Assembly: GCA_949287395.1 (NCBI GenBank)
Contig: CASEFZ010000004.1
Span: 1 to 33,981 of the forward strand
Source of the DNA: an uncultured Verrucomicrobiota bacterium
GTDB lineage: Bacteria > Verrucomicrobiota > Verrucomicrobiia > Opitutales > Intestinicryptomonadaceae
Direction of reading: 5' to 3'
Length of the DNA: 33,981 bases
The notes under the pieces are model-generated. The model made no database searches. It was given only the letters and a program-made list of their open reading frames with translations, and was not told the origin of the DNA. The position numbers and the translations under genes were made by a program. Below, in pieces: positions 16,020-23,573 of this stretch (position 1 is its first letter; each line of letters opens with the position of its first letter).

Positions 16020-16778
16020 ATGGCTTTGTTTTACCGCTTTGTGGAAGATTCGGAACCCGGGGAGGGAACGGTATTCTTCGACGACGAGTCCGCAAAAAGC
16101 GCGGATTGGGACGAGTATTTAAAAAAGGGAAGGCTGTTCTTCAGGGTGGCTGAACTGTCGCCCCTTGCGGTGGAAGTTTGGTGGAAATCTTCGGGGTGCT
16201 CCAAAATAGACCAGTTCAGCCATCTAAGGCTCGGGTGCGAAAATTCCCTTGAAGAGCTCGTCAGCGGGGGCGTGTTAAAAACGCCGTCGGCTTCGTTGAT
16301 TCTTCCGCAAGACTGCGAAAAACTGGATATTATAGCGCGCGATGCACCGGAGTTGTTGGTTTTTGCGCAGTTTGACTTCGGCATGGACGGCGTGGCGCGC
16401 ATGGCGCCTAAAAAGGAAAAAAGCCAGCCGTCCGCAGGCGGGCAGGGGGTTTTGTTTGACATGGATATTGCATTCGGCGGGAATTCTTCTGCGGAGGGCG
16501 GAGAGAAAAGTTCAGAACCTGCAAGGCTGATAAAAAAAATTTCCACGGCGAATTTGGAGGCGGGCGAAATAAAGGCGATGCTTGCAGATTTCGAGTGCGA
16601 TGTTTCCGAAGGCATAGCGCCGGATAGCGACATGATTGTCTATTCCGACAACACGAAGTTTGCCCGCGGAAACTATGCTCCGTTTGTCATAGAGGAAAAA
16701 TTTTTGATTCCGAAAAATTGCGTAGTCTTAAAAAAATCCTTGTTAAAAAAATTCTTGGATAGGCACTCTGGTAAGTAA
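16020..16778 (+). CDS. Orphan acidic cytoplasmic protein
   Basis: I do not recognise this 252-residue protein. It has no signal peptide or membrane segment. The N-terminal half (to about residue 125) looks like a folded domain: ALFYRFVEDSEPGEGTVFFD, then GRLFFRVAELSPLAVEVWW and a run ending LLVFAQFDFGMDG. A low-complexity Lys/Ser/Gly/Glu linker (about 128-170) leads to a second small domain with LEAGEIKAMLADFECDVS and a basic end. This two-domain, linker-joined layout suggests a real protein. The start is uncertain: ATG at 16020 follows GGCGGGAA by a long gap, while ATG at 16008 is too close to it. It stands alone between two gene-free stretches, so context gives no function. Confidence 0.65.
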   Translation: MALFYRFVEDSEPGEGTVFFDDESAKSADWDEYLKKGRLFFRVAELSPLAVEVWWKSSGCSKIDQFSHLRLGCENSLEELVSGGVLKTPSASLILPQDCEKLDIIARDAPELLVFAQFDFGMDGVARMAPKKEKSQPSAGGQGVLFDMDIAFGGNSSAEGGEKSSEPARLIKKISTANLEAGEIKAMLADFECDVSEGIAPDSDMIVYSDNTKFARGNYAPFVIEEKFLIPKNCVVLKKSLLKKFLDRHSGK

Positions 16779-17232
16779 AAAATGCCGCGCGTTTTTGGGG
16801 AGGCACTTGCCTGTATGTTGCATTTTTTGTTTTGCAACCCGCCAATTGAGATGGCGCATGCTTCAAAATTTTGCGGCATTAAAAAATATTTAAGCGGGCG
16901 GCCATGCCCCGGGCATTTGCGCATATTTCTCCGCAAATGCCCGTGTTTATTGGGGCAGTCTGGCTGGAGTATGCGCATATTAAAAAACTCTCTGCGTATG
17001 GAGAAGCAGTGCGTGAGGTGCTTTCGCCTTAAAAAAGTTGCTGGCACAATTGGGTGATTCAAAAGTTGTGCAAAGCTGGAAATTGCGCGGGTTGCGTAAA
17101 AAGTTTCTTTTATCTGCAACATTTTGCATGGCCTGCCGTTAAAAATGTCCGGCGGGGGTTGAAATTTGTGAACAGATATTTTACAAAGCGGGTTGCAGGC
17201 CCGGTGTGCGCATTTTGCGGGGGGAGATTTTC
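16779..17232. other. Gene-free stretch before the envelope operon
   Basis: About 450 bases without a supported gene. Short cysteine-rich frames (for example around 16782-17057) lack ribosome sites and homology I can name. It contains a 12-bp stem-loop (16910-16943). A GTTGCA/TGCAAC hairpin with a T-rich loop (about 16815-16837) lies soon after the orphan gene and could end its transcript. Confidence 0.45.
16910..16943. repeat. 12-bp stem-loop with an alternative pairing partner
   Basis: CGGGCATTTGCG (16910-16921) pairs perfectly with CGCAAATGCCCG (16932-16943) around a 10-base loop. A second ATGCCC at 16904-16909 could compete for the same GGGCAT. The plus-strand flank GTGTTTATT is only a weak T tract. 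Confidence 0.6.
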
Positions 17233-17261
17233 TTGACCTCCTAATTGGACTGGATTAGTCT
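17233..17261 (+). promoter_or_regulatory. Possible promoter of the envelope operon
   Basis: TTGACC (17233-17238) is a good -35 box, but the sequence 17 bases on (TAGTCT) is a poor -10. It is the best candidate in front of the six-gene operon, 55 bases before its first ATG. Confidence 0.25.
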
Positions 17262-17315
17262 TCGGCCGAGTGGTGAACATTTGGGTAATTTTTATTCTAC
17301 ATAAAAGGTATTGGT

Positions 17316-18518
17316 ATGGGAATATTACATGGTGGCAAATGCGCGGCAATTTTTGCGGCGTTCGCGTGCGCGCTGGGAATGGGCGGACAGGTGTTGGCGC
17401 AGGAAAAGGGCGCTGAGGCTCCCGGCGCGAAGAGGGTTGTCGTATATGCCAGGAACGATTCGGGCAATGCGAAACTGGACGGAAGTGTAAGGTTTTTAGA
17501 AAGAGCGGTGGAGTCGCGCTTAAACGCGGCGGGCTTTGCGGTTGTTGACAGGGAACTGGCGGTAAAGTCGTTGCAGGAATATCTCGACAGGCCGCAGGCT
17601 GCAGACAAGGCCGCAGTGGAAAAGGCGAAGGAAATATTTGAGAAATCGGGTTTTGGGGCAAATCTGTTTGCGGACGCTTCTGGATTGCGCGTGGCAGAAA
17701 TAATAGGCGCCGATTATGTTCTTACCTTGGGGCTCGGCAGTTTTGCCGTTGATAAGCGATTGTATTCGGGGTATGGAATAAGCACGGACAACGAAAACCA
17801 CGTCTTGAGAAGCAACTATTCCTTTGGCAAAATAGCCGGAGGAGGCGCGGGAATAACGGGCGGGGCGGTGAAGTCTTCGGCTGTATTGCGCAGAACGGAT
17901 GGATCGTTGCCTGACGGCGGGGACATTCTAAACTCTCTTGTGGAGGATACGGCCAGGCAGGTGGCAATGGAGGTCTCAAAGAGCCTAATTGTGAAAAACG
18001 ATACTCCCGACGCGCCGCAGATGTCGGACGTTTCCATCGTCTTTGCACTGGAGGAATTGTACCTGCCTGAATTTGTAAAAAAGGACGGCGAATTTGTTCT
18101 GACGGGCAGGAATGTTCCGTTCCATATTCCGTATGTCACGGCTCTTGTGGACGGCGTGGCGCGCACCGTGGGCGGAAGCATCAGCCTTTCAAAGGGATTG
18201 CACACCTTGAAAATATCGCAGGCCGACATTGCGCCTGTTGAGATGCACATAAATGTCACCGGAGAGCTTGGCCAGAGGCTTGCGCTTTCCCTGAAGATCA
18301 GCGAAGACGCCAGGCGCAGGTGGAAGGACGACTTGGAGTTTGTCGAGAAAATAAAGGCCCGCGCCGCGCGCAGCGACGACTTGCGCAAGTTGACCGATGC
18401 CGAGGCCGAAAGATTGCGCGGGGTTGGAAAGTCTTTTGAGAATTCCGGCTTTAAGGTAAATATAGATGCGGACAATCTGCCGGAGGTGCACCGCACCCAG
18501 AGTATTTTTGGGCAATAG
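17316..18518 (+). CDS. Secreted CsgG/LpoB-fold protein with PEGA-like domain
   Basis: A 400-residue protein with a signal peptide (about 1-28, cleaving after QVLA). Residues ~38-215 resemble the CsgG/FlgO/LpoB nucleotide-hydrolase-like fold: a strand-helix start VVVYARNDSGNAKLDGSV, VESRLNAAGFAVVDRELAVK, then VAEIIGADYVLTLGLGSF. Residues ~260-325 (LVDGVARTVGGSISLSKG and HTLKISQADIAPVEMHINV) resemble a PEGA domain, a small surface beta-sandwich. The rest is charged helix. CsgG-family proteins form or associate with outer-membrane secretion pores; pore formation is not shown here. It opens the operon: ATG at 17316 has AAAGG 8 bases upstream, and the next gene starts 30 bp later with its own GGAGG site. 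Confidence 0.72.
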   Translation: MGILHGGKCAAIFAAFACALGMGGQVLAQEKGAEAPGAKRVVVYARNDSGNAKLDGSVRFLERAVESRLNAAGFAVVDRELAVKSLQEYLDRPQAADKAAVEKAKEIFEKSGFGANLFADASGLRVAEIIGADYVLTLGLGSFAVDKRLYSGYGISTDNENHVLRSNYSFGKIAGGGAGITGGAVKSSAVLRRTDGSLPDGGDILNSLVEDTARQVAMEVSKSLIVKNDTPDAPQMSDVSIVFALEELYLPEFVKKDGEFVLTGRNVPFHIPYVTALVDGVARTVGGSISLSKGLHTLKISQADIAPVEMHINVTGELGQRLALSLKISEDARRRWKDDLEFVEKIKARAARSDDLRKLTDAEAERLRGVGKSFENSGFKVNIDADNLPEVHRTQSIFGQ

Positions 18519-18548
18519 CCGGAGAGGGAAATTTTTTGGAGGTTTGCT

Positions 18549-19520
18549 ATGAATGGTAGAGCGGTTTTGTCATTTGCGCTAATATTTGCGTGGCCCTGCC
18601 TTTGGGCGGCGGAGGGGGAAAATGCTGTTCCCGCCGCGCCGGGCGCGCCGGATCGGGTTGCCGAACAGCAAAATTCTACATCTGAGAAAGCTACCCTTGC
18701 CATCGCAAAAATTGCGGTTGCCAAGAGCTTGTCGGCAAAGGCTGCCAAAGATGGCGCTTCTGAGATGTTGGGAAGAATTACGGAGGCGCTTGAGGGCAAT
18801 TTGGTGTCGGCCTTCCATGCGGGGCGGCGCTTTGAACTGCTTGTGCGTTCAGATTTGGACGCCGTAATGGCGGAAATTTCGCTTTCTGATTCCGGGAATG
18901 TGGCCGCCGACAGGAACGCCGCGGCGGCGGGCAAACTGAAGGGGGCAAAATATTTGCTGGTGGTGTCGGTTGACGATTTTCAGCAAATAGGGCTGAAAAA
19001 AGCTTTTGCGTCTTTGGACAAAACCGTTTGGCGCAAGTCGGTGCGCGTGGGCGTAAGCGCGAAGATGATTGACTCTTCTACGGGGGCGGTTGTGGACGCC
19101 GGAAACTTTTCGTCGGCGGATTCAGGGGTTGCGGAAATGTGGTCGCAGATAAAATCTGAGGCGGACTTTAACGATTTTCTTGCGGCCAAAATCTCGCGCG
19201 AGCTTGCGGATAAGATAGCCTCTAAGATGACCGATGCGGCCTTCCCCGTGAGGGTAGTGGCAAAGACTGGCAAGTATGTGACGATAAACCGCGGCGAAGG
19301 CGCGGGGGTGTCGGTGGGGGACGAGTACACGGTTTTTGCGGCGGGGCGCAAAATGAAAGACCCCGACACGGGAGAATTTCTTGGAACGGAGGAAATACCC
19401 ATAGGGAAAATACGCATAGAGGCGGTTTCTGCGAAGACGTCCCGCGGGGTTGCCGGAAAGGACATGGGGGTGGAAATAGGGCAGATTGCCCGTAAAACGA
19501 ACCGGGGCTCCGGGCAATGA
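18549..19520 (+). CDS. Secreted CsgG-family protein with FlgT-like C-terminal domain
   Basis: A 323-residue protein with a signal peptide (about 1-20, cleaving after LWA). The first two thirds look CsgG-like: ATLAIAKIAVAKS, ITEALEGNLVSAFHAGRRFE, LLVRSDLDAVMAE, then AGKLKGAKYLLVVSVDDFQQ, the usual layout of a curli-assembly-type core. The C-terminal ~85 residues (VTINRGEGAGVSVGDEYTVF and GKIRIEAVSAKTSRG) match the beta-barrel found at the end of FlgT and related proteins. In flagellated bacteria FlgT builds a basal-body ring, but no flagellar gene is present here. ATG 18549 is preceded by GGAGG at ideal spacing. Its TGA overlaps the next ATG by four bases, indicating translational coupling. 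Confidence 0.75.
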   Translation: MNGRAVLSFALIFAWPCLWAAEGENAVPAAPGAPDRVAEQQNSTSEKATLAIAKIAVAKSLSAKAAKDGASEMLGRITEALEGNLVSAFHAGRRFELLVRSDLDAVMAEISLSDSGNVAADRNAAAAGKLKGAKYLLVVSVDDFQQIGLKKAFASLDKTVWRKSVRVGVSAKMIDSSTGAVVDAGNFSSADSGVAEMWSQIKSEADFNDFLAAKISRELADKIASKMTDAAFPVRVVAKTGKYVTINRGEGAGVSVGDEYTVFAAGRKMKDPDTGEFLGTEEIPIGKIRIEAVSAKTSRGVAGKDMGVEIGQIARKTNRGSGQ

Positions 19521-20947
19521 TTTGGCTGGCGCGGGTGTTGTGCGTTTATGGCGTGCTTGCGCTTGCGGGGTGCGCAACGTACACATCGCAGACGGAAAAA
19601 ATGCGCGCTGACTGGGCCGCCGGGAATGCGGCTTCGGCTTCGCGCGAGGCCGAGGATTTTGCAAAGTCTTCGGCGGATAGCGGCGATGCGTTGGTATGGT
19701 TTCTCGAGGCGGGGGCGGCAGCGAGGGCCGACGGCAAACTGAAGGAAAGCATAGGGCATTTCGACGCAGCCTTTAAGCTTGTGGAGCGTTATGAGTCCGA
19801 GGCGGAAATACGCCTCGGGCAGGAAACCGCCGCAATATTTACCAATCAAAGTTTCATGCCCTACAAGGGGTACAACTACGATAAGATAATGATGTCTGTG
19901 TACCAGGCGCTAAACCACATTGAAGCCAAAGAGTTTGACGCCGCTGCCGTGGATTTAAAGCGGCTGGAGAATTTCCAAGCGTCTGCGGAAAGAAAGAATG
20001 CGGGCGATATAGAGAACAGGATGAGGGCGCTTGATGAGGAATCGGCTAAGCGCGGGGCGGTTGGAGCGAGTTCTTATCTTTACAACCCGGGCGTCAACTC
20101 GGCCTTGAGGCGCGCGTATGGAGATAAGTTTCCGCAGTCTGCGCGGCAGCAGGCAAAGGGTGTGTATGTAAACCCGTACGCATATTGGGTTGGCGGCCTG
20201 TACTTTGCAAATAGGCCGGAGGATATTTCCGACAAGAACAGGGCGGCCGATCTTTTTAGATTTGCCGCACAGATGCTGGGCGGCAAATCGGGCCCGCTGA
20301 ACGAGGACGCACGCGCGGCCGGAATGCTTGCCTCGGGGCTTATAACGAAATTTCCCGCCACAACTTATGTCGTTTACGAGGCCGGATGCGCCCCTGTCAG
20401 GAAGCAGATAAGGGTGGATATACCCCTTTCTATAGTTGGGCGCGGCCTTCCGTATGTGGGGGTGAACTTCCCATATTTGGATTTTCAAAATTTCCATCGC
20501 GGAGATTTGTCGGTTATGGCCGGCGGAAAAAAATACGCCTTCGATACTGTTGCCGACATGGACGAAATAATAAAGCGTGAGTTCGATTCTGAATTCCCCT
20601 ATGTTGTGGCAAAGACCATAATTTCAGCCGGCGTCAAGGCGGCTGCCGAATACGCAGCCTCGCAGGCCGCTGGCGACTATTGGTGGATTGCCGCGATAGT
20701 GGGCGGGATTTATCAGGCAGCAACCAACGATGCTGATTTGCGCACTTGGACAACCCTTCCCAAACAGATCCGCATAGCGCGCCTGCCAACCCCAGAGGAC
20801 GGCAAGCTAAGCATGGATGGAAAGGTTGTGGAGCTTGTTCCCGGGTGCACAAATGTTGTGCTTGTAAAGCGCATGTCCGCGGGCGGAAAACTTATTATAC
20901 GAAGGTTTGACTTTAATGACAAAATGACAACAAAGGATAAAATATGA
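19517..20947 (+). CDS. COG3014-like lipoprotein
   Basis: A 476-residue lipoprotein with lipobox LAGC (Cys19), +2 residue Ala, predicting outer-membrane sorting by the E. coli rule. The helical first half looks TPR-like: WFLEAGAAARADGKLKESIG is followed by a helix containing YNYDKIMMSVYQALNHIEAK. The second half contains PYAYWVGGLYFANRPEDISD and YVVYEAGCAPVRKQIRVDIP, then a hydrophobic segment around AAEYAASQAAGDYWWIAAIV and a beta-rich end. This combination is what I know as the COG3014 family, which has no described activity. Such genes are often next to YcfL- and LpoB-type genes, as here. It overlaps both neighbours by four bases (19517-19520 and 20944-20947). Confidence 0.75.
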   Translation: MIWLARVLCVYGVLALAGCATYTSQTEKMRADWAAGNAASASREAEDFAKSSADSGDALVWFLEAGAAARADGKLKESIGHFDAAFKLVERYESEAEIRLGQETAAIFTNQSFMPYKGYNYDKIMMSVYQALNHIEAKEFDAAAVDLKRLENFQASAERKNAGDIENRMRALDEESAKRGAVGASSYLYNPGVNSALRRAYGDKFPQSARQQAKGVYVNPYAYWVGGLYFANRPEDISDKNRAADLFRFAAQMLGGKSGPLNEDARAAGMLASGLITKFPATTYVVYEAGCAPVRKQIRVDIPLSIVGRGLPYVGVNFPYLDFQNFHRGDLSVMAGGKKYAFDTVADMDEIIKREFDSEFPYVVAKTIISAGVKAAAEYAASQAAGDYWWIAAIVGGIYQAATNDADLRTWTTLPKQIRIARLPTPEDGKLSMDGKVVELVPGCTNVVLVKRMSAGGKLIIRRFDFNDKMTTKDKI

Positions 20948-21351
20948 AATTGAGGCTGTTTTTATTTTTGGCGCTTCTGTTTGGAGCGTGCGCGTGTTCG
21001 ACGGTCAATACGGTGGAGAGGGCCGCCCCATCCGGCAATGCGGGCATGGTTGACGACAAGCGCGTCATAACCGACAGCGCTTTGGACGAATACGCCTATG
21101 TGGCCGCCATAAACGAGAGTTTTGTAAGCGGAAATCTTTTGAAGATACAGGCAAAGATTGTAAATTCGACAGCCGCATTCCGAAGCGCCAACTACAAGTT
21201 TACGTGGTTTGGCGCCGATGGCATGCAGGTTGGGGAAACACCCTGGGGCGTTGTCACCCTCGAGGGTGGGGAGAGCAAGTATATTTCGGCTGTGGCGCCT
21301 ATGCCGAATGTTAGGAACTTTACATTGACGCTTTTACCAAACGTTAGATAG
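20944..21351 (+). CDS. YcfL-like (DUF1425) lipoprotein
   Basis: A 135-residue lipoprotein; signal MKLRLFLFLALLFGAC with the likely lipid cysteine at 16 (Cys18 is an alternative). The mature part has LLKIQAKIVNSTAAFRSANY, then KFTWFGADGMQVGETPWGVV and an all-beta C-terminus ending FTLTLLPNVR, matching the small immunoglobulin-like YcfL family. In E. coli ycfL is the gene next to lpoB, and here too it directly precedes an LpoB-like gene (11 bp gap), which strengthens both calls. Its molecular role is unknown. The ATG overlaps the stop of the previous gene by four bases. Confidence 0.8.
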   Translation: MKLRLFLFLALLFGACACSTVNTVERAAPSGNAGMVDDKRVITDSALDEYAYVAAINESFVSGNLLKIQAKIVNSTAAFRSANYKFTWFGADGMQVGETPWGVVTLEGGESKYISAVAPMPNVRNFTLTLLPNVR

Positions 21352-21362
21352 GGGGCACTGAA

Positions 21363-21926
21363 ATGAAAAATACATATCTTAAGTTTTTTGCGTGGGCGTT
21401 TGCGGCGATTTCACTTGCGGGCTGTGCGAGCTCCAACGCCTCTTATGTCGATTCCGGCGGCCCCAGAACCGTAATATCGACGAATAAGATAAACATGGCC
21501 GATTGGAACAGCGCCTCTGCGGCCCTTGTAAACGACCTGCTTTCTTCCGGTGTTTTGGAGAGGTTTAAGCAGCCTGTCCGCATGTCGGTTGGGCGCATAA
21601 CAAACCGAACCAGCCAGCCTGTTGATACCGACATGCTGACAAAGCAGATTTGCATAGCGCTCAACAACTCTGGCAAGGTTGTGGCGATGTCAACTGACGG
21701 TGCCTCGAAAGAGCTTGCAGAATACCAGGCGTTCAAATCCGGAGGGCAGGTTGCAGCTCCGCAGATAAGCATGACAGGAAAAATTGTGGAAGACCGCGAA
21801 AGCAACGACGATGTTAGGGAGGTCACGTATGTGTTCATGCTTGATATCAATAGCGGAGGGGTGATTGTTTGGTCGGGCCAAAAGCAGATAACCAAGCAAT
21901 CGCAAAAGAGCGTGTTTGGGTTTTGA
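21363..21926 (+). CDS. LpoB-like lipoprotein (penicillin-binding protein activator family)
   Basis: A 187-residue lipoprotein with lipobox LAGC (Cys21, +2 Ala). The mature domain follows the LpoB pattern: MADWNSASAALVNDLLSSGV, then VGRITNRTSQPVDTDMLTKQ and IALNNSGKVVAMS, ending VIVWSGQKQITKQSQ. Enterobacterial LpoB reaches from the outer membrane through peptidoglycan to activate PBP1b via its UB2H domain. The long disordered tether of E. coli LpoB is short here, and no penicillin-binding protein is in the window, so activation of a PBP1b-type enzyme is only a hypothesis; the fold is shared with CsgG relatives. A GGGGG site precedes the ATG. Confidence 0.82.
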   Translation: MKNTYLKFFAWAFAAISLAGCASSNASYVDSGGPRTVISTNKINMADWNSASAALVNDLLSSGVLERFKQPVRMSVGRITNRTSQPVDTDMLTKQICIALNNSGKVVAMSTDGASKELAEYQAFKSGGQVAAPQISMTGKIVEDRESNDDVREVTYVFMLDINSGGVIVWSGQKQITKQSQKSVFGF

Positions 21927-21952
21927 GCGTTCGCGGATTCGGAGGTGCTTTT

Positions 21953-22147
21953 ATGAGACTGGCTGGATTGTTGGCTTTGGCGTGTGCGGCCTTGTGGCTG
22001 TGCGGGTGTGAGAGTGCCGGGTTTGCACCGGAGTCTGCCCCGGACCTAATTACGCCGTCCGTGGACGCAAAAACTACCGTGCGCCATTGGGACGCATCGG
22101 GGCAGCCTGTCGAGAGGGAAGTTCCCTCTCAGGCTCCGTTTAACTGA
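21953..22147 (+). CDS. Small 64-residue lipoprotein, end of envelope operon
   Basis: MRLAGLLALACAALWLCGCE is a lipoprotein signal with likely lipid cysteine at 19. The 46-residue mature chain has no hydrophobic core (TVRHWDASGQPVEREVPSQA), so it is probably extended or disordered and acts as a tether or partner peptide. I know no family. The ATG at 21953 has GGAGG at ideal spacing and lies 26 bp after the LpoB-like gene, so it is the sixth member of the operon. An upstream in-frame non-ATG start would overlap the previous gene and place sequence before the signal. Confidence 0.75.
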   Translation: MRLAGLLALACAALWLCGCESAGFAPESAPDLITPSVDAKTTVRHWDASGQPVEREVPSQAPFN

Positions 22148-22223
22148 CAGATACAACTTGGGTTGCGGTAAAATGCGCTCCGTGTTGTGCGGACCGATGG
22201 CTGAGAGTGCGCGCACTTGGGTG

Positions 22224-22251
22224 TTGACTGACGCGGCATTTTTACTATTTG
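22224..22251 (+). promoter_or_regulatory. Candidate promoter of the AraC-family gene
   Basis: TTGACT (22224-22229), 16-base spacer, TATTTG (22246-22251), 28 bases before the chosen ATG. The same boxes and spacing occur in front of the propeller/hydrolase pair at 29161-29188. Confidence 0.45.
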
Positions 22252-22279
22252 TGCGGATTGGAGGTTGTGGTGCCAGTTC

Positions 22280-23287
22280 ATGGGTAGAAATGTAAAACCG
22301 ACGGTGTTTGTAAGTTCGGACTATCGTTATGTGTGCGACACTTGCGAACCGCTTAAGAGCGCAATAAAATCCGGAAGCGTTGAATGGACGGGTTTTAGGC
22401 GCGGTTTGTATCCTGGGGTGGAGCTTGCCGGGGAAGAGCTTGAGGGCCTGCGTTTGCTCGCCTATTGGGATGCGAAAAAAAATCAGGATTGGAGCCTTGG
22501 CTTCCACAGAAACGAAGGCCTTGAAATAGGTTTTGTGGAGAACGGTTCAACCGGGTTTTCGTCCGACGGGCGCTCCAAGAAGTATGCGCGCCTCACCAGC
22601 GACTACGTTGCCGTGACAAAGCCGTGGCAGGAACATTCAGTTGGCGAAGGCGGGGTAGGTGCGTGCAAAATGTATTTTGCCATAATAGATTTTGGGGTAA
22701 GGCGCCCCAACCAGGAATGGAAATGGCCGGCTTGGATTATCCTCAGCGAGTCCGACAAGAGTTTTTTCTCAAAGTATATGCAGAATACGCAGGCGACAGT
22801 CTTCAAATCGACTCCAGAAATGAAGAGGGCCTTTTCGAAAATTGGGGGCATATTGTCGTCGCCGAACATGTTCGACTTTTCCGCCATTGCTCTGATGCTG
22901 AATTGCGTGCTGTTGGAGCTTTTAAATGTCTTTAGGGGCGAAGGCTCCGGCCTGTCGGATTCCTCCCCGAACGAGAACGTTGTTAAGTGTTTTCTTGACC
23001 AGCTCCCCGCGTATTGCGCCGAGCCTTGGACTCTTGGAACAATGGCCGAGGATTGCGGCTTAAAGCCAACGCGTTTTGCCTATTATTGCAAGCGTTTGGC
23101 AAATGCCACCCCGATGGAAATATTAAATGACACCAGACTTGAACGCGCAAAGAAGATGATACTTGCCTCCGCCGGAGAGTTGCCGCTGACACAGATAGCG
23201 TTGGAATGTGGGTTTTCGTCCAGCCAGTATTTTTCTACAAAATTTAAGGAAAAGTTCGGCGTTCCCCCGCGCGAATTTAAGGCTTAG
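22280..23287 (+). CDS. AraC-family transcriptional regulator
   Basis: A 335-residue regulator. The N-terminal half is a cupin-like sensing domain with VAVTKPWQEHSVGEGGVGAC and IDFGVRRPNQEWKWPAWIIL, a version common in Verrucomicrobiota. The last ~95 residues form the double helix-turn-helix DNA-binding domain: WTLGTMAEDCGLKPTRFAYY, MEILNDTRLERAKKMILAS, then LPLTQIALECGFSSSQYFST and FKEKFGVPPREFKA. It lies at the edge of the sugar-catabolism locus, convergent with the kinase gene, and is the obvious candidate regulator of it; the ligand is unknown. The start is uncertain: the ATG at 22280 lies 15 bases after GGAGG, while an in-frame TTG at 22265 abuts it. Confidence 0.9.
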   Translation: MGRNVKPTVFVSSDYRYVCDTCEPLKSAIKSGSVEWTGFRRGLYPGVELAGEELEGLRLLAYWDAKKNQDWSLGFHRNEGLEIGFVENGSTGFSSDGRSKKYARLTSDYVAVTKPWQEHSVGEGGVGACKMYFAIIDFGVRRPNQEWKWPAWIILSESDKSFFSKYMQNTQATVFKSTPEMKRAFSKIGGILSSPNMFDFSAIALMLNCVLLELLNVFRGEGSGLSDSSPNENVVKCFLDQLPAYCAEPWTLGTMAEDCGLKPTRFAYYCKRLANATPMEILNDTRLERAKKMILASAGELPLTQIALECGFSSSQYFSTKFKEKFGVPPREFKA

Positions 23288-23297
23288 TTTCCATTGC

Positions 23298-23319
23298 GCC
23301 GCGCGCGCGGGGCGTTTTT
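23298..23319 (+). terminator. Possible terminator just after the AraC gene
   Basis: A GC-only hairpin (CGCC .. GGCG, inner alternating GC) is followed by TTTTT. It starts about 10 bases after the stop. The stem is short and has competing folds. Confidence 0.4.
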
Positions 23320-23482
23320 GTGTATTGGGCATTTGGAAAAGTTGTTTTCTTAGCTTTGCGCTTTTTTTATTTCAAACATTTGCGGATTTATTTCGGCATG
23401 AAAATAAGCCCCGGCAATTCTTCGCGGGAGGCTTTAATTCAAATCCGCTTTAGCCATTGGAGGGACTTTCCTAAAGAGTGCC

Positions 23483-23515
23483 GCGCAAATGCGAATGAAA
23501 ATTTTGCGCTTTTTT
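23483..23515 (+). terminator. Intrinsic terminator between convergent genes
   Basis: GCGCAAA (23483-23489) pairs with TTTGCGC (23503-23509) around a 13-base loop and is followed at once by six T residues. It faces the AraC transcript, about 200 bases after its stop, and protects the convergent kinase operon from read-through. Confidence 0.6.
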
Positions 23516-23573
23516 GGGGATAGATTTCTATGCGCATTTCAAAAAAAATTTTTGCGCACAATTTTAACAAAGC

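Noticed and set aside
15605-16021. 138-codon basic minus-strand frame
   Set aside because: No family, no ribosome site, begins inside the leader of the orphan gene, and its Arg-rich part comes from the 9-bp GC repeat.
16782-17236. Two short cysteine-rich frames upstream of the envelope operon
   Set aside because: No ribosome sites, no signal sequence or domain, and they cross the stem-loop region.
22197-22245. GGCTGAGAGTGCGC followed by TTGACTGACGCGGCA, slightly like a TPP riboswitch
   Set aside because: The conserved CCTGAT..GGATAATGCC half and matching stems are absent, and the downstream gene is an AraC regulator; the TTGACT part is better read as a -35 box.
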